A stretch of 64,000 nucleotides of DNA from Brachybacterium sp. EE-P12 (GCF_003711805.1 NZ_QXCP01000004.1:62001-126000), one strand, 5' to 3'. Shown: positions 44,075 through 53,606, numbered from the stretch's first letter. The notes: generated from the letters alone by a model not told the origin. Numbers and translations are program-made.

Positions 44075-45390
44075 CAACGGTCCTCGGAGGGGGTGGCGGG
44101 GGAGCGGACGCCGTCGGGCAGCGGCGCAATGGCGGAGAGGGCGGCGACGTAGTCGTCGAAGGAGCGGCGGCGCAGCGGGTCGGGCAGGTGCCTGCCCATG
44201 CGCAGCAGCGCCCGGGTGAGCAGGCGGGGCACGGCGATCAGCACGTGCTCGGGGTCGACCAGGCGGAAGTCCTTCCCGTGGATCACGCCGTCGAACCCGC
44301 CGTAGGAGAGCTGCACGGTGGGCATCATGAAGGAGAGGTCGCCCGCATCGCCGGCCGCCGCGATCGCGCCGCGGTCCTCGATGAGGCGCGTGATCGTCTG
44401 GTCGGCCGCGAAGGCCTCCCGGAAGGCGCCGTTCAGGGTCCGGTCCTGCACGAAGGGCAGGTAGCCCATCTCGGTGGCGATGTGCGCGGTGCCGCCGAGG
44501 GCGGCGGCGCAGCCGTGCGCGGCGCGGTCCACGCGGGAGGCGACCTCCCCGAGGTAGTCCAGGTCGATCGAGCGCACGTCGGTGCCCACCCGCACCCGGT
44601 GCGGGACGACGTTCGTGGTCATCTCGGTCTCGGGGATGACCGGGTTCATCCGCACCAGCACGTCCTCGCGCAGCTGCTGGCGGCCCAGGCCCAGCGCGGT
44701 CGTGAACAGGGTCGCCATCGCGTACGCGTTCGTGCCGCTGAAGGGGTCCAGTCCCGCGTGGGAGGCTGAGCCCTCGAACTCGACGGTCTTGTACAGGAAC
44801 CCGGCGAGATCGCAGTCGATCTCGATCGTCGGCTCCTCCTGCAGCCCGCCGATCGCGTGGAGGCAGACGGCCGCGTCGATGTCGTCGAACACCCCGAGCA
44901 TCATCGCCTCGGGCTTCCCGCCGAACCACGTGATCTCACCCCGCTCGCGCAGCTCGGCGCGGCGGGCGAGGTCCACGAACTCCTCCGCGGGCACGAACAC
45001 GAAGCTCAGGTCCACGTCCGCCTCGCGCCAGGCACCGGTCGCGATCAGGTGGGCGAGGACGGCGAGGGCGATGCCCACCTGGGTGTGGTGGCCGCAGGCG
45101 TGGACCGCGCCGGTCGCCGGGTCCGCGTCGGGATGGGCGGGGGAGATCACGGCATCGAGCTCGGCGACCACCGCGATCCGTCGCCGCGCCTGGTCCTGCG
45201 GTGCGGCCGACGGGAAGGTGACCTTCAGCCCGGTGGTGGAGAAGCGCTCGACATCGAGCCCGCCGCCGTGCCGCTCGAGGAACTGCTCCACGAGCTGTGC
45301 AGCACGGTGCTCGGCGTAGCCGAGCTCGGGATGCTCCCACAGCTCGGTGACGAGGGCCTGGACCTCGGGGAAGAGGCGCTCGAAGGTCAT
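44074..45390 (-). CDS. M20-family amidohydrolase
   Basis: 438 residues. Metal-binding features include HACGHHTQVG (about residues 96-105), FVPAEEF with the catalytic glutamate, and CLHAIGGL. The dimerisation-domain motif SASHAGLDPFSGTNA is present. These match the M20D aminoacylase/amidohydrolase group (p-aminobenzoyl-glutamate hydrolase-like), which removes acyl or amide groups from amino-acid conjugates. First gene of a two-gene operon with the DUF3100 permease and divergent from a D-aminoacylase operon. Confidence 0.9.
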   Translation of the reverse strand: MTFERLFPEVQALVTELWEHPELGYAEHRAAQLVEQFLERHGGGLDVERFSTTGLKVTFPSAAPQDQARRRIAVVAELDAVISPAHPDADPATGAVHACGHHTQVGIALAVLAHLIATGAWREADVDLSFVFVPAEEFVDLARRAELRERGEITWFGGKPEAMMLGVFDDIDAAVCLHAIGGLQEEPTIEIDCDLAGFLYKTVEFEGSASHAGLDPFSGTNAYAMATLFTTALGLGRQQLREDVLVRMNPVIPETEMTTNVVPHRVRVGTDVRSIDLDYLGEVASRVDRAAHGCAAALGGTAHIATEMGYLPFVQDRTLNGAFREAFAADQTITRLIEDRGAIAAAGDAGDLSFMMPTVQLSYGGFDGVIHGKDFRLVDPEHVLIAVPRLLTRALLRMGRHLPDPLRRRSFDDYVAALSAIAPLPDGVRSPATPSEDR

Positions 45391-45695
45391 GGCAGGGTCA
45401 TCTCCGGGAGATCGGCGGGTGGGCGCGGCCGCGGGTCCTCGCGGGGCGGGACGGGGTCGACGGCCCCGCCGACTTTACGCCGGGTGAGGCTCGCCCCGCT
45501 GCGCTGTGCCGCGCGATGCCGCTGTGCTCGCGGTGATGTCCGTCGCACGCGGTCCCCGCCCGGGGTGCGGATCGTGACCTCCCCCCGCGGGCCGGTCGGG
45601 TGGCAGGATCGGGTCCATCGATCGTCCGCGTCGCGGGCATCGCCGTCCCGGCCCCTTTGACCCCGATCGGCTCCACGAGAGGACCGCGCACCGAC
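45391..45695. other. 305-nt divergent spacer
   Basis: It separates the M20/DUF3100 operon from the D-aminoacylase operon. GC-rich with no distinctive palindrome seen; a GAGAGGA ribosome binding site is at its right end. No regulator gene is close by. Confidence 0.4.
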
Positions 45696-47279
45696 ATGAG
45701 CACCACGCTCCTCCTCCGCGGCGGCTGTCTCGTCCCCGGCGACGGCCAGGCCCCGCACCGCGCCGACCTCCTCATCCGGGTGGGCCGCATCGCTGCCGTC
45801 GGCGAGGACCTGTCCGTCCCCGACGGCGCCGAGGTGCTCGACGCGGGCGGCCGTCTCGTCGTGCCCGGCTTCGTCGACGCCCACTCCCATGCCGACGCGG
45901 CCGTGCTCGACCCCGAGGTGCAGCTGGCCCTGCTGCGCCAGGGCGTCACCACCGTCATCGCCGGGCAGGACGGCGTCTCCTACGCTCCCGGCGACGGCGC
46001 CCACGCGAGCGCGTACTTCGCCGCGATCAACGGCGCTCATCCCACTTATCGCGGCTCGCGCGTCGCGGATCTCCTCGCGACCTACGACGGGCGGATCCCG
46101 CTGTCGGTCGCCTATCTCGTGCCCGCCGGCACCGTGCGCCACGAGGTGATGGGCGCGGCAGAGGGGCCCGCCACCCCCGCCGAGCGCGCGGCGATGGCGG
46201 CGCTGGTCGCGGAGGGGATCGCCGACGGCGCCGTCGGGCTGTCGACGGGGCTGGACTACGTGCCCGGCCTGTTCGCGGGCGCCGAGGAGATCGCCGCGCT
46301 CGCCGCCCCGCTCGCCGAGCACGGCCTGCCCTATGTCACCCACATGCGCGGCGGCTACGAGCACAATGCCCGGGTGGGGGTCGAGGAGGCGGTCGCGATC
46401 GGGAAGGCCGCCGGGGTGCCCGTGCACATCTCCCACTTCCACACCCCGGCCGCCGAGGCCGAGCGGCTCATCTCCTGGGCACGGGAGCAGGGCGTGGCGA
46501 CCACCTTCGACGCCTATCCGTACACGCGCGGCTGCTCGCTGCTGGCGATGACGATGCTGCCCCCGGCCCTGAACGCCGCGCCCGTCGGCGAGGCCCTCGC
46601 CGCGCTCGCCGACCCCGCCGAGCGCCGGCGATTGCGCGAGGACTGGTTCCCGCAGGTCGCACGCAACCCCAGCCTCGGCCCCGACTGGCCCGAGCTGATC
46701 ACCATCGCCCACACCAGCGCTCCCGAGCACGCCTGGACCCCGGGCCTCACCCTCGCCGAGATCGCCGCACGGCGGGGCGGGGACGCGGTCGATGCGGCGC
46801 TGGACCTGCTGCGCGCCGCCCGGCTCGACGTCAACGTCGTCATGGCCGTGCACGACCAGCGCCCCGTGAGCGACCTCGGCCGTCTCATCTCCCACCCCGC
46901 GCACCTCGGCGGCTCCGACGGCATCTTCGTCGGCGCCCACCCCCATCCCCGCGCCCGCGGCACCTTCGCCGCCTATCTCGCCACGTACGTGCGCGAGCGC
47001 GGCGACCTCGACTGGCCGGCCGCGGTCCAGCACCTGGCGACCTCCGCGGCCGACGTGTTCGCCCTCGGCGACCGCGGCCAGCTCCGCCCCGGCGCCGTCG
47101 CGGACATCGCCCTGGTCGACCCCGCCGCCGTGCGCGAGGCCGCGACCTACGAGGACCCGCTCGCGCTCGCCGAGGGGATCGACGACGTGCTCGTCGCCGG
47201 CACCCCGGTGCTCGCCGGCGGCCGCCTCACCGGCGCCCTGCCCGGCGGCGGACTCCGCGCCGTACCACGGCGCCCCTGA
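45696..47279 (+). CDS. N-acyl-D-amino-acid deacylase (amidohydrolase family)
   Basis: 527 residues. Amidohydrolase metal motif DAHSHAD (about residues 62-68), then [21 protein letters not shown] and VHISHFHTP with further histidines, the arrangement of D-aminoacylase/dihydroorotase-like deacylases. C-terminal [14 protein letters not shown] is the usual closing beta domain. It would cleave N-acylated D-amino acids to free D-amino acids in the cytoplasm. It leads an operon with RidA, an aldolase and a PLP enzyme, which could consume the products. Confidence 0.9.
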   Translation: MSTTLLLRGGCLVPGDGQAPHRADLLIRVGRIAAVGEDLSVPDGAEVLDAGGRLVVPGFVDAHSHADAAVLDPEVQLALLRQGVTTVIAGQDGVSYAPGDGAHASAYFAAINGAHPTYRGSRVADLLATYDGRIPLSVAYLVPAGTVRHEVMGAAEGPATPAERAAMAALVAEGIADGAVGLSTGLDYVPGLFAGAEEIAALAAPLAEHGLPYVTHMRGGYEHNARVGVEEAVAIGKAAGVPVHISHFHTPAAEAERLISWAREQGVATTFDAYPYTRGCSLLAMTMLPPALNAAPVGEALAALADPAERRRLREDWFPQVARNPSLGPDWPELITIAHTSAPEHAWTPGLTLAEIAARRGGDAVDAALDLLRAARLDVNVVMAVHDQRPVSDLGRLISHPAHLGGSDGIFVGAHPHPRARGTFAAYLATYVRERGDLDWPAAVQHLATSAADVFALGDRGQLRPGAVADIALVDPAAVREAATYEDPLALAEGIDDVLVAGTPVLAGGRLTGALPGGGLRAVPRRP

Positions 47280-47337
47280 TCCCGGCCGGGTCCCGCGTCC
47301 CGCCGACACTGGAAGAACCCCATCGAAGGAGAAGCGC

Positions 47338-47727
47338 ATGACCACCCCGCTCAAGCAGGCCCTCGTCAGCGACCGCGCCCCTGAGCCCGCCGGCCCCTAC
47401 AGCCAGGGCATCGTGTGCGGCGACCTGCTGTTCACCGCCGGGTTCGGCCCGCAGGACCGCGCGAACGGCAATGCCGTCGCCGACACCGTCGCCGAGCAGA
47501 CCCGCCAGGTGCTGCGCAACATCCAGGCCGTCCTCGCCGAGCACGGCGCCACCATGGACCACGTCCTGAAGACCACCGTGCACCTGGCCGATCTCGCCGA
47601 CTTCGCCGAGTTCAACGCCGCGTACCAGGAGTTCTTCTCCGCCCCCTATCCGGTGCGCACCACCGTCGGCTCGCAGCTGGCGAACATCCTGGTCGAGATC
47701 GACGTCGTCGCCCGCGTCGAGAGCTGA
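47338..47727 (+). CDS. RidA family reactive-intermediate deaminase
   Basis: 129 residues, start preceded by GAAGGAGA. The family fingerprint is clear: GPYSQGI (residues 19-25), the conserved arginine in PYPVRTTVGSQL, and a terminal VEIDVVA. RidA proteins hydrolyse 2-aminoacrylate and other enamine/imine intermediates released by PLP-dependent dehydratases. Its place between the deacylase and the D-amino acid dehydratase-like gene fits that chemistry. Confidence 0.95.
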   Translation: MTTPLKQALVSDRAPEPAGPYSQGIVCGDLLFTAGFGPQDRANGNAVADTVAEQTRQVLRNIQAVLAEHGATMDHVLKTTVHLADLADFAEFNAAYQEFFSAPYPVRTTVGSQLANILVEIDVVARVES

Positions 47728-47738
47728 GGGAGGGCCGT

Positions 47739-48359
47739 ATGAGCACCAGCAGAGTCGACTCCGCTGCCTGGTTCGACGAGGCCTTCGCCGCCGCGCCCCT
47801 GATGGCGATCCTGCGCGGCATGGGCGCCCACCGCAGCCTCGAGCTGGCCCGCACCGCCTGGGACCTCGGCATCGACGTCGTCGAGATCCCGCTGCAGAAC
47901 TCCGAGGACCACGCGGCGCTCGCCGCCGTCGTCGCCGCCGGGGCCGAGCGCGGCAAGCACGTCGGCGCCGGCACCGTGCTCGACTCCGCGACGGTGCACG
48001 CCGCCGCCGCGGCCGGCGCCGCCTTCACCGTCAGCCCGGGCCTGGACCTCGAGGTGGTGCGCGCGAGCGAGGAGGCGGGCCTCGCCTCCCTCCCCGGCGT
48101 CGCGACCGCGACCGAGGTCCAGCACGCCCATGTCGCCGGGCTGCGCTGGCTGAAGGCCTTCCCCGCCTCCCTGCTGGGCACCGGCTGGTTCCCCGCCATG
48201 CACGGCCCCTTCCCCGAGGTGCGCTTCGTCGCCACCGGCGGGATGAACGCCCGCAATGCCGCCGACGTGCTCGACGCCGGAGCGGCGGTCGTCGCCGTAG
48301 GCGGCGCGCTCGCCGATCCCGCCGAGCTCGACCGACTCGCCGAGGTGATCTCCCGATGA
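47739..48359 (+). CDS. KDPG/KHG-type aldolase
   Basis: 206 residues, TIM-barrel class I aldolase. Catalytic Glu in DVVEIPLQN, GAGTVLD phosphate/carboxylate loop, and Schiff-base lysine in WLKAFPAS are all present, as is the ATGGMN loop. Family members cleave 2-keto-3-deoxy-6-phosphogluconate or 4-hydroxy-2-oxoglutarate. In this operon, with amino-acid enzymes, the hydroxy-oxoglutarate type is a reasonable guess. It overlaps the next gene by 4 nt. Confidence 0.9.
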   Translation: MSTSRVDSAAWFDEAFAAAPLMAILRGMGAHRSLELARTAWDLGIDVVEIPLQNSEDHAALAAVVAAGAERGKHVGAGTVLDSATVHAAAAAGAAFTVSPGLDLEVVRASEEAGLASLPGVATATEVQHAHVAGLRWLKAFPASLLGTGWFPAMHGPFPEVRFVATGGMNARNAADVLDAGAAVVAVGGALADPAELDRLAEVISR

Positions 48360-49588
48360 GCCCCCGCACCGTCACCGCCGATGACAAGTCCTTCCCGCCC
48401 TCCCTGCACGGGCAGGAGGTCACCGCGCTCGAGGCCCCGATCGCGGACCTCGCCACCCCGCTGCTCGTGCTCGACGGGCCCGCGATGACGCACAACCTGC
48501 AGGTCATGGCCGACTGGTCGGCCGCCCGCGGGCTCGAGCTGATGCCGCACGGCAAGACCACCATGGCCCCCGCGCTCTGGCGCCGGCAGCTCGAGGCCGG
48601 CGCCACCGGGATCACCGTCGCGACCGGCTGGCAGGCGGGCGTCGCGCTGCGCGCCGGGATCCCCGTCGTCCAGCTCGCCAACACCTGCCTGGACCCGGCG
48701 CTGCTGCGCGCCCTCGCCGCCCACCTGACGGAGCATCCCGAGCAGGAGCTCACGGTCTGGGCCGACGCGCCCGGCACCGTCGAGCTCATGGAGCAGGCGC
48801 TCCCGGCGGACTCTCGCGTCGGGGTGCTCGTCGAGCTCGGCGCCGCCGACGGCCGCACCGGCGTCCGGGACGACGCTGCGGCGCTCGCGCTCGCCGAGCG
48901 GATCGCCGCCTCGGATCGGCTCACCCTCCGCGGCGTCTGCGGTTACGAGGGCGCGCTCGGCCACGACCGCTCCGAGGAGGCGCTCGAGGCGGTGCGCACC
49001 TACTGCGCACGCCTGGCCGCCCTCGGGGCGCAGGTCGCCCCGCTCGTGGAGGGAGCTGCCTGGATCACCGCCGGCGGCAGCGCCTATCCCGACCTCGTCG
49101 CGGATGCCATCGACGGGATCGAGGGGACCCGCGCGATCCTCCGCTCCGGCGCGTACATCGTCCACGACAGCGTGTTCTACCGGGGCATCTCCCCGCTGGA
49201 CCGCGACCGGGGCCTGCCCGAGCGGGAGGCGCTGCTGCCCGCCATGCGCGCCCACACCCGCGTGATCTCCCAGCCCGAGCCGGGCCTGGCCCTGCTCGAC
49301 GCCGGCAAGCGCGACGTCCCCTACGACGAGGGCCTGCCCGTCCCGCTCGCCGTCGCCGCCTCACTGGGGGGCGAGGAGCGGCCCTTCCCGGCGGAGGCGC
49401 GCGCCGAGATCACGGCACTGAACGACCAGCACGCCTTCCTGCGCTGGGAGGGCGAGGCCCCGGTCGCGCTCGGCGACGTGGTCACCCTCGGCCTCTCCCA
49501 CCCCTGCACCGCCTTCGACAAGTGGCGGCTGATCCCGATCGTCGACGCCGACGGGATCGTGCGCGAGGCGGTGGAGACGCTGTTCTGA
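48356..49588 (+). CDS. D-threonine aldolase / D-serine dehydratase-like PLP enzyme
   Basis: 410 residues, fold-type III. The PLP lysine is in LMPHGKTTMAP (about residues 61-71). The C-terminal HPCTAFDKW (about residues 380-388) matches the HxC zinc motif of DSD1-type D-serine dehydratases, D-threonine aldolases and D-threo-3-hydroxyaspartate dehydratases. Products would be a 2-oxo acid plus ammonia, or glycine plus aldehyde. Overlaps the aldolase gene by 4 nt and is the last gene of the operon. Confidence 0.88.
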   Translation: MSPRTVTADDKSFPPSLHGQEVTALEAPIADLATPLLVLDGPAMTHNLQVMADWSAARGLELMPHGKTTMAPALWRRQLEAGATGITVATGWQAGVALRAGIPVVQLANTCLDPALLRALAAHLTEHPEQELTVWADAPGTVELMEQALPADSRVGVLVELGAADGRTGVRDDAAALALAERIAASDRLTLRGVCGYEGALGHDRSEEALEAVRTYCARLAALGAQVAPLVEGAAWITAGGSAYPDLVADAIDGIEGTRAILRSGAYIVHDSVFYRGISPLDRDRGLPEREALLPAMRAHTRVISQPEPGLALLDAGKRDVPYDEGLPVPLAVAASLGGEERPFPAEARAEITALNDQHAFLRWEGEAPVALGDVVTLGLSHPCTAFDKWRLIPIVDADGIVREAVETLF

Positions 49589-49603
49589 GGCGGGGCACGG
49601 CGC

Positions 49604-49627
49604 ACGGCCGATGCTCACCTCGGCCGT
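49604..49627 (+). terminator. Hairpin after the D-amino-acid operon
   Basis: Perfect 8-bp arms acggccga and tcggccgt with a tgctcacc loop, 16 nt after the stop at 49588 and before the VOC-protein gene. Confidence 0.5.
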
Positions 49628-49677
49628 ACGAGGTGGCAGGCTGTGCATACCCGCAACCTCCCGCTCGAAGGAGCACC

Positions 49678-50328
49678 ATGTCCGTTCCCCACCTGCTCGA
49701 CCACATCGTCATCGCCGGGCCCGACCTCGCAGGCGCCGTCGAGTGGTTCCGCGAGCTCACCGGCGTCACCCCGGCGCCCGGCGGCAGCCACCCCACCGGC
49801 ACCGCGAACGCCCTGGTCGCCCTCACCGTCGGCGGGGAGCGGCGCCCGCACTACCTCGAGCTGATCGGCCCCGACCCGGAGCGCGAGGGCGAGGAGCTGC
49901 CGAAGACCTTCAGCATCAACCGCCTCAGGCGTCCCACCCTGATCACCTATGCCGTGCACCCGGAGGGCATCGACCAGGTCGCCGAGCGCTCCCGCGCCGC
50001 CGGGTTCGACCCCGGCCCGGTGGAGGATCTCTCCCGCACCACGGCCGACGGCGAGCTCCTGCAGTGGCGGCTCACGCAGGCCCGCGCCCCGCGCAACTAC
50101 GGCGTGCCCTTCCTCATCGACTGGGGCGAGACCGAGCAGCCTGGGCTCACCGACCTGCCCACGATCGAGCTGGTCTCCTTCGAGCGCATCGAGGTCAAGC
50201 CCGAGCCGCTCCAGCAGGCGATGGACGCGCTCGCCCTCGGCGACGGCGCCGCCGCGGTCCGACAGGGCCCTGGCTCCCGCTTCGTGCTCCACCTGCGCAG
50301 CGAGGGCGGGCGCGAGATCGAGATCTGA
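49678..50328 (+). CDS. VOC/glyoxalase-like domain protein
   Basis: 216 residues, start preceded by GAAGGAG. The N-terminal half (LLDHIVIAGPDLAGAVEWFRELTGVTPAPGG) is a vicinal-oxygen-chelate motif, resembling the glyoxalase-like domain PF13468. The central part lacks clear symmetry and metal ligands are uncertain. Enzymatic role unknown; it may be a small-molecule-binding or dioxygenase-like protein. Confidence 0.85.
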   Translation: MSVPHLLDHIVIAGPDLAGAVEWFRELTGVTPAPGGSHPTGTANALVALTVGGERRPHYLELIGPDPEREGEELPKTFSINRLRRPTLITYAVHPEGIDQVAERSRAAGFDPGPVEDLSRTTADGELLQWRLTQARAPRNYGVPFLIDWGETEQPGLTDLPTIELVSFERIEVKPEPLQQAMDALALGDGAAAVRQGPGSRFVLHLRSEGGREIEI

Positions 50329-50424
50329 GCGCGCACGAGCACGGAGCACTGGGGCCGCGGCCCGCGAGCAGGGTCGCGCATCGGACCGGCCTGTCCGGCC
50401 TCGTCGACCGTTCGGCCCGAGGTG

Positions 50425-50453
50425 TTGCCGTTCCCGGACCTTCGAACTAGCGT
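50425..50453 (+). promoter_or_regulatory. Candidate promoter of dps
   Basis: TTGCCG (50425-50430) and TAGCGT (50448-50453) are separated by 17 nt, a good -35/-10 layout, 67 nt before the dps start. The 5' leader is long enough for a normal ribosome binding site (AAGGAGG). Confidence 0.4.
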
Positions 50454-50519
50454 GCCGAGCAGTGATCGCGGCCCGCGGACCTCGCGGACCGCGCAGGTCA
50501 TCGACAAGGAGGACCTCGC

Positions 50520-51050
50520 ATGAACGACACCGTCTCCGTCCCCGAACCGGCAGGGCCGACCCGCACCGGGCGCGAGAACGCCGAGCAGGGCTTCCTCGCC
50601 CCCGCCGCGCTCACGAAGAACCTCCAGGCCGTCCTGGCGGACCTCACGGCCCTGCACCTCGTGGGCAAGCAGGCGCACTGGAACATCGTGGGCCCGAACT
50701 TCCGCGACCTGCACCTGAACCTCGACGAGGTGGTCGACATCGCGCGAGCGAGCGCCGATGACGTCGCCGAGCGCATGCGGGCCCTCCACGCCGCGCCCGA
50801 CGCCCGCCCCGCGGTGGTCGCCGAGCAGTCCACGCTTCCCGAGTTCCCTCAGGGGGAGGTGCTCACGCACGATGCGATCGACCTGATCACCGCGTCCGTC
50901 GAGGCGACCGTGGGCACGATGCGCTCGGTCCATGACGAGGTGGACGAGGCGGATCCCACCTCCGCGGACATCCTGCACGGGATCATCGAGAAGCTCGAGC
51001 AGCAGGCCTGGTTCCTCAGCGCGGAGACCCGCACCCCGAAGGGTCGCTGA
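50520..51050 (+). CDS. dps: Dps family ferritin-like DNA-protection protein
   Basis: 176 residues, start preceded by AAGGAGG. The dimer-interface ferroxidase site is visible in KQAHWNIVGPNFRDLHLNLDEVVD (about residues 50-73), with the His, Asp and Glu ligands. A 25-residue flexible head may bind DNA. Dodecameric Dps oxidises and stores iron using peroxide and shields DNA in stationary phase or oxidative stress. Confidence 0.94.
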   Translation: MNDTVSVPEPAGPTRTGRENAEQGFLAPAALTKNLQAVLADLTALHLVGKQAHWNIVGPNFRDLHLNLDEVVDIARASADDVAERMRALHAAPDARPAVVAEQSTLPEFPQGEVLTHDAIDLITASVEATVGTMRSVHDEVDEADPTSADILHGIIEKLEQQAWFLSAETRTPKGR

Positions 51051-51068
51051 GCGACGCGCACGCGCGGT

Positions 51069-51097
51069 GATGACGCCTGGCACGGCCAGGCGTCATC
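51069..51097 (+). terminator. Perfect hairpin after dps, abutting the next start codon
   Basis: Arms gatgacgcctgg (51069-51080) and ccaggcgtcatc (51086-51097) are perfectly complementary with a cacgg loop. It starts 19 nt after the dps stop, and its last base touches the ATG at 51098. Confidence 0.75.
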
Positions 51098-51988
51098 ATG
51101 GACGCCATGCCGGACCAGCACAGCACGCGCGACGACGAACAGGGCAGCGACCTGTCGGTCGTGTTCTCCGCCTCCCCGGTGCCGGAGACCGCGGACGATG
51201 CGTCGACCGACGCCCCGGTGCCGACCGGCTGGCCCTGGTTCCTCCCGCAGGACGGGCTGCGGCACGAGGACCTTGCCCATGCGGTCGACGAGGACCCGGT
51301 GGGCGCCGCCGAGGCGCTCGCACGGGTCCCCCTGGTGCGCAGGGCCGCGCGACTGCTCGAGCACGTCGGGCAGGGGCGTCCGCTCACCCCGGAGGGAGAG
51401 CTCGACCCGGCCGAGCTCCGGACCCTGGCCGCTGAGCTGGGCCTCGACCTCGGCGGGGAGGAGCCCGCAGCGATGCGAGAGGTCGGTGAGATCGTCGGCC
51501 CCTGGAACGCGCTTGCGGCCGGGAACTGGCTGAGCGTGAGCGGCGCCGAGGTCGTGCCGGGGGAGGGCATGGTGCCTGCGGCCGTGCAGGCCGAGGACCC
51601 GGCCGCCTTCGTCCGCTTCGCCCGCGCGCTGGTGGTGCTGCTGGTCCTCGAGAGCCTCCGGCAGGGAGGCGAGGAGGGAGGCCTGTTCGGCGGCCCCGAC
51701 ACTTTCACCGCCCTGCTGCACACGGTCGCGCCCGAGGGGCTGCTGCTCCCGGCCACGATCCGCGTCGCCCTCGATCGCGGCCTGGTCCCCGAGGATCCCG
51801 CCGGGGACCCTGACATGGACGAGATCAACCGCTACTGGCAGGTCGAGCGTGACCTGTGCACTCTCGCCGCCTACGGGCTGCTGCACCGGGAGACGAGCCC
51901 CGACGGGCAGGACATCCGCTTCCGCGGCACCGCCGAGGTGCTCATCGAGGCGTACGGCGCGCTGGAGATGTTCGAGGAGCTCGGCTGA
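51098..51988 (+). CDS. Hypothetical protein, acidic
   Basis: 296 residues, or 293 from the second ATG at 51107. Strongly acidic and leucine-rich, mostly helical, with an N-terminal disordered segment (residues 1-40). No signal peptide or membrane span. I do not recognise a family. The start abuts the dps terminator hairpin and has no ribosome binding site, so either leaderless initiation or a downstream start must be used. Confidence 0.65.
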   Translation: MDAMPDQHSTRDDEQGSDLSVVFSASPVPETADDASTDAPVPTGWPWFLPQDGLRHEDLAHAVDEDPVGAAEALARVPLVRRAARLLEHVGQGRPLTPEGELDPAELRTLAAELGLDLGGEEPAAMREVGEIVGPWNALAAGNWLSVSGAEVVPGEGMVPAAVQAEDPAAFVRFARALVVLLVLESLRQGGEEGGLFGGPDTFTALLHTVAPEGLLLPATIRVALDRGLVPEDPAGDPDMDEINRYWQVERDLCTLAAYGLLHRETSPDGQDIRFRGTAEVLIEAYGALEMFEELG

Positions 51989-52014
51989 CCGAAGCCGTGC
52001 TACGTCACAGAGCG

Positions 52015-52791
52015 TCAGCCTTGTCCCGGAGGGGTCTCCATGGTGCGCCGCGGAGCGGCTCCTGTCACCGGTCCCGCGAAGCCCGCTCCTTCCCGGGGGC
52101 TGTACAGCAGCGAGAGGGGCTGGGCGTGGCGTCCCCGGGCGAGCTGGGTCGCGGTCCGCCCGATGAACCGGCTGAGCGCCCGGGAGAGGTGGGACTGGTC
52201 GTAGAAGCCCAGGTCGTGCACCACCTCGAGGATCGGTTCCCCGTCGCCGAGCCGCAGTGCGGCCTCGCGGGCGCGGGCGATCTGCCGGATGGTCCCCAGG
52301 GTGAGGCCGGTCGTCGCATGGACCCGCCGCTGCACGGTGCGCGGCGAGACCGTCGGCGCCAGTCCGTCGAGGACATCGGCGACGAGGGAGTCGCGCACCA
52401 GGACCCCGTCGGCGACGAGCCGGTCCACGAGCTGCTCCGCGGCCTCGTAGGTGGGCAGCGGATACGAGCCGTCGCGCAGCCGGAAGCCGCTGCCTCGCAC
52501 GGGCCGCGGCGGGGTCTCGGCATCGACCAGACCGGTCACCGGCAGGTGCGGCATGTGCACGCCGTGCGCGAAGAGGATCCCGAGCGAGGACGAGTCGTGC
52601 GGGACGGGGGCCGTGCTCGCGCGGGTCTCCGGCCCCCGCACGGTGGTCAGCAGCTGCTCGCCCTCCGTCCAGACCACCAGCTCCCAGGTCGAGTTCGCGA
52701 CCGAGGTCATCGTCTCGACCCCGCTGGCGTGCGCGCGCCACACCTGCGCGATGAACGGCGAGTCCGAGCGACGGTGCTCGATCCGGATCAT
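52015..52791 (-). CDS. AraC family transcriptional regulator
   Basis: 258 residues. The C-terminal double helix-turn-helix is clear at about residues 140-235: VSPRTVQRRVHATTGLTLGTIRQIARAREAALRLGDGEP, then VVHDLGFYDQSHLSRALSRFIG. The N-terminal domain is a cupin-like sensor with no assignable ligand. It is divergent from the RibD-like reductase gene, a common arrangement for regulator and target. Confidence 0.92.
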   Translation of the reverse strand: MIRIEHRRSDSPFIAQVWRAHASGVETMTSVANSTWELVVWTEGEQLLTTVRGPETRASTAPVPHDSSSLGILFAHGVHMPHLPVTGLVDAETPPRPVRGSGFRLRDGSYPLPTYEAAEQLVDRLVADGVLVRDSLVADVLDGLAPTVSPRTVQRRVHATTGLTLGTIRQIARAREAALRLGDGEPILEVVHDLGFYDQSHLSRALSRFIGRTATQLARGRHAQPLSLLYSPREGAGFAGPVTGAAPRRTMETPPGQG

Positions 52792-52961
52792 CGCGCACCG
52801 GAGCCCGGGCGGCGGTGTCGCATCGACTCATTGTCGCCGCGAGGCCGCCCCGGGTCGAGGCGTCAGCGGGGTCCCGACGCAGCGGGTGTCGTTCCTGTCC
52901 AAGACCGGACCGCCCCCGTCGGCCGAGACTCGACGTCGACCAGCACCCTCGGAGAGGACCG

Positions 52962-53606
52962 ATGATGAGACTGACCGTGAACACCTTCCTCACCCTCGAC
53001 GGGGTGATGCAGGCGCCGGGCGCCGCCGACGAGGACCCCTCGGGCGGGTTCACCGCAGGCGGCTGGCAGGTGCCGTACACCGCCGACGAGGACTTCGGCG
53101 AGATCGTCACCTCCTGGTTGGAGACCCCGCACACCGCGCTGCTGGGCCGGACCACCTTCGAGATGTTCCGCGCCTTCTGGCCGCAGGTCGACGACCGCGA
53201 CCCCGTGGCCCGGGCGATCAACCACGGCCGACGCTATGTCGTCGCCCATGCCGGCTACGAGCCGGACTGGGGAGAGACCACCGTGATCGACAGCGCCGAC
53301 CCGCTGCCGGAGATCGCCCGGCTGAAGGCGGAGGGCGAGGGGGAGCTGAAGGTCAGCGGCAGCGCGCAGCTCGCCGCGGCCCTCCACGAGGCGGGGATGA
53401 TCGACGAGTACCACCTGATCGTGTTCCCGGTGGTGGTCGGCGGCGGCAAGCGCCTCTTCGCCGACGGGTCGCCGCCGTGCGGGTTCGCGGTGCGCAGCAC
53501 CCGCACCACCGCCAGCGGCGCCGTGCACCTCGTGCTCACCCCCGAGCCGTTCCGCAGCGGGGGGTACGCGGTCGAGGACGGGCACGAGGTGACGCGTCTG
53601 GAGTGA
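52962..53606 (+). CDS. Dihydrofolate reductase-like (RibD C-terminal domain) protein
   Basis: 214 residues from the first of two adjacent ATGs, with GGAGAGGA upstream. Motifs MRLTVNTFLTLDGVMQAPG, ALLGRTTFEMFRAFWP and YHLIVFPVVVGGGKRLFADG are those of the RibD_C/YyaP-YwjB family, stand-alone NADPH-binding reductases of the DHFR superfamily. Physiological substrate unknown. Divergent from the AraC gene. Confidence 0.92.
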   Translation: MMRLTVNTFLTLDGVMQAPGAADEDPSGGFTAGGWQVPYTADEDFGEIVTSWLETPHTALLGRTTFEMFRAFWPQVDDRDPVARAINHGRRYVVAHAGYEPDWGETTVIDSADPLPEIARLKAEGEGELKVSGSAQLAAALHEAGMIDEYHLIVFPVVVGGGKRLFADGSPPCGFAVRSTRTTASGAVHLVLTPEPFRSGGYAVEDGHEVTRLE

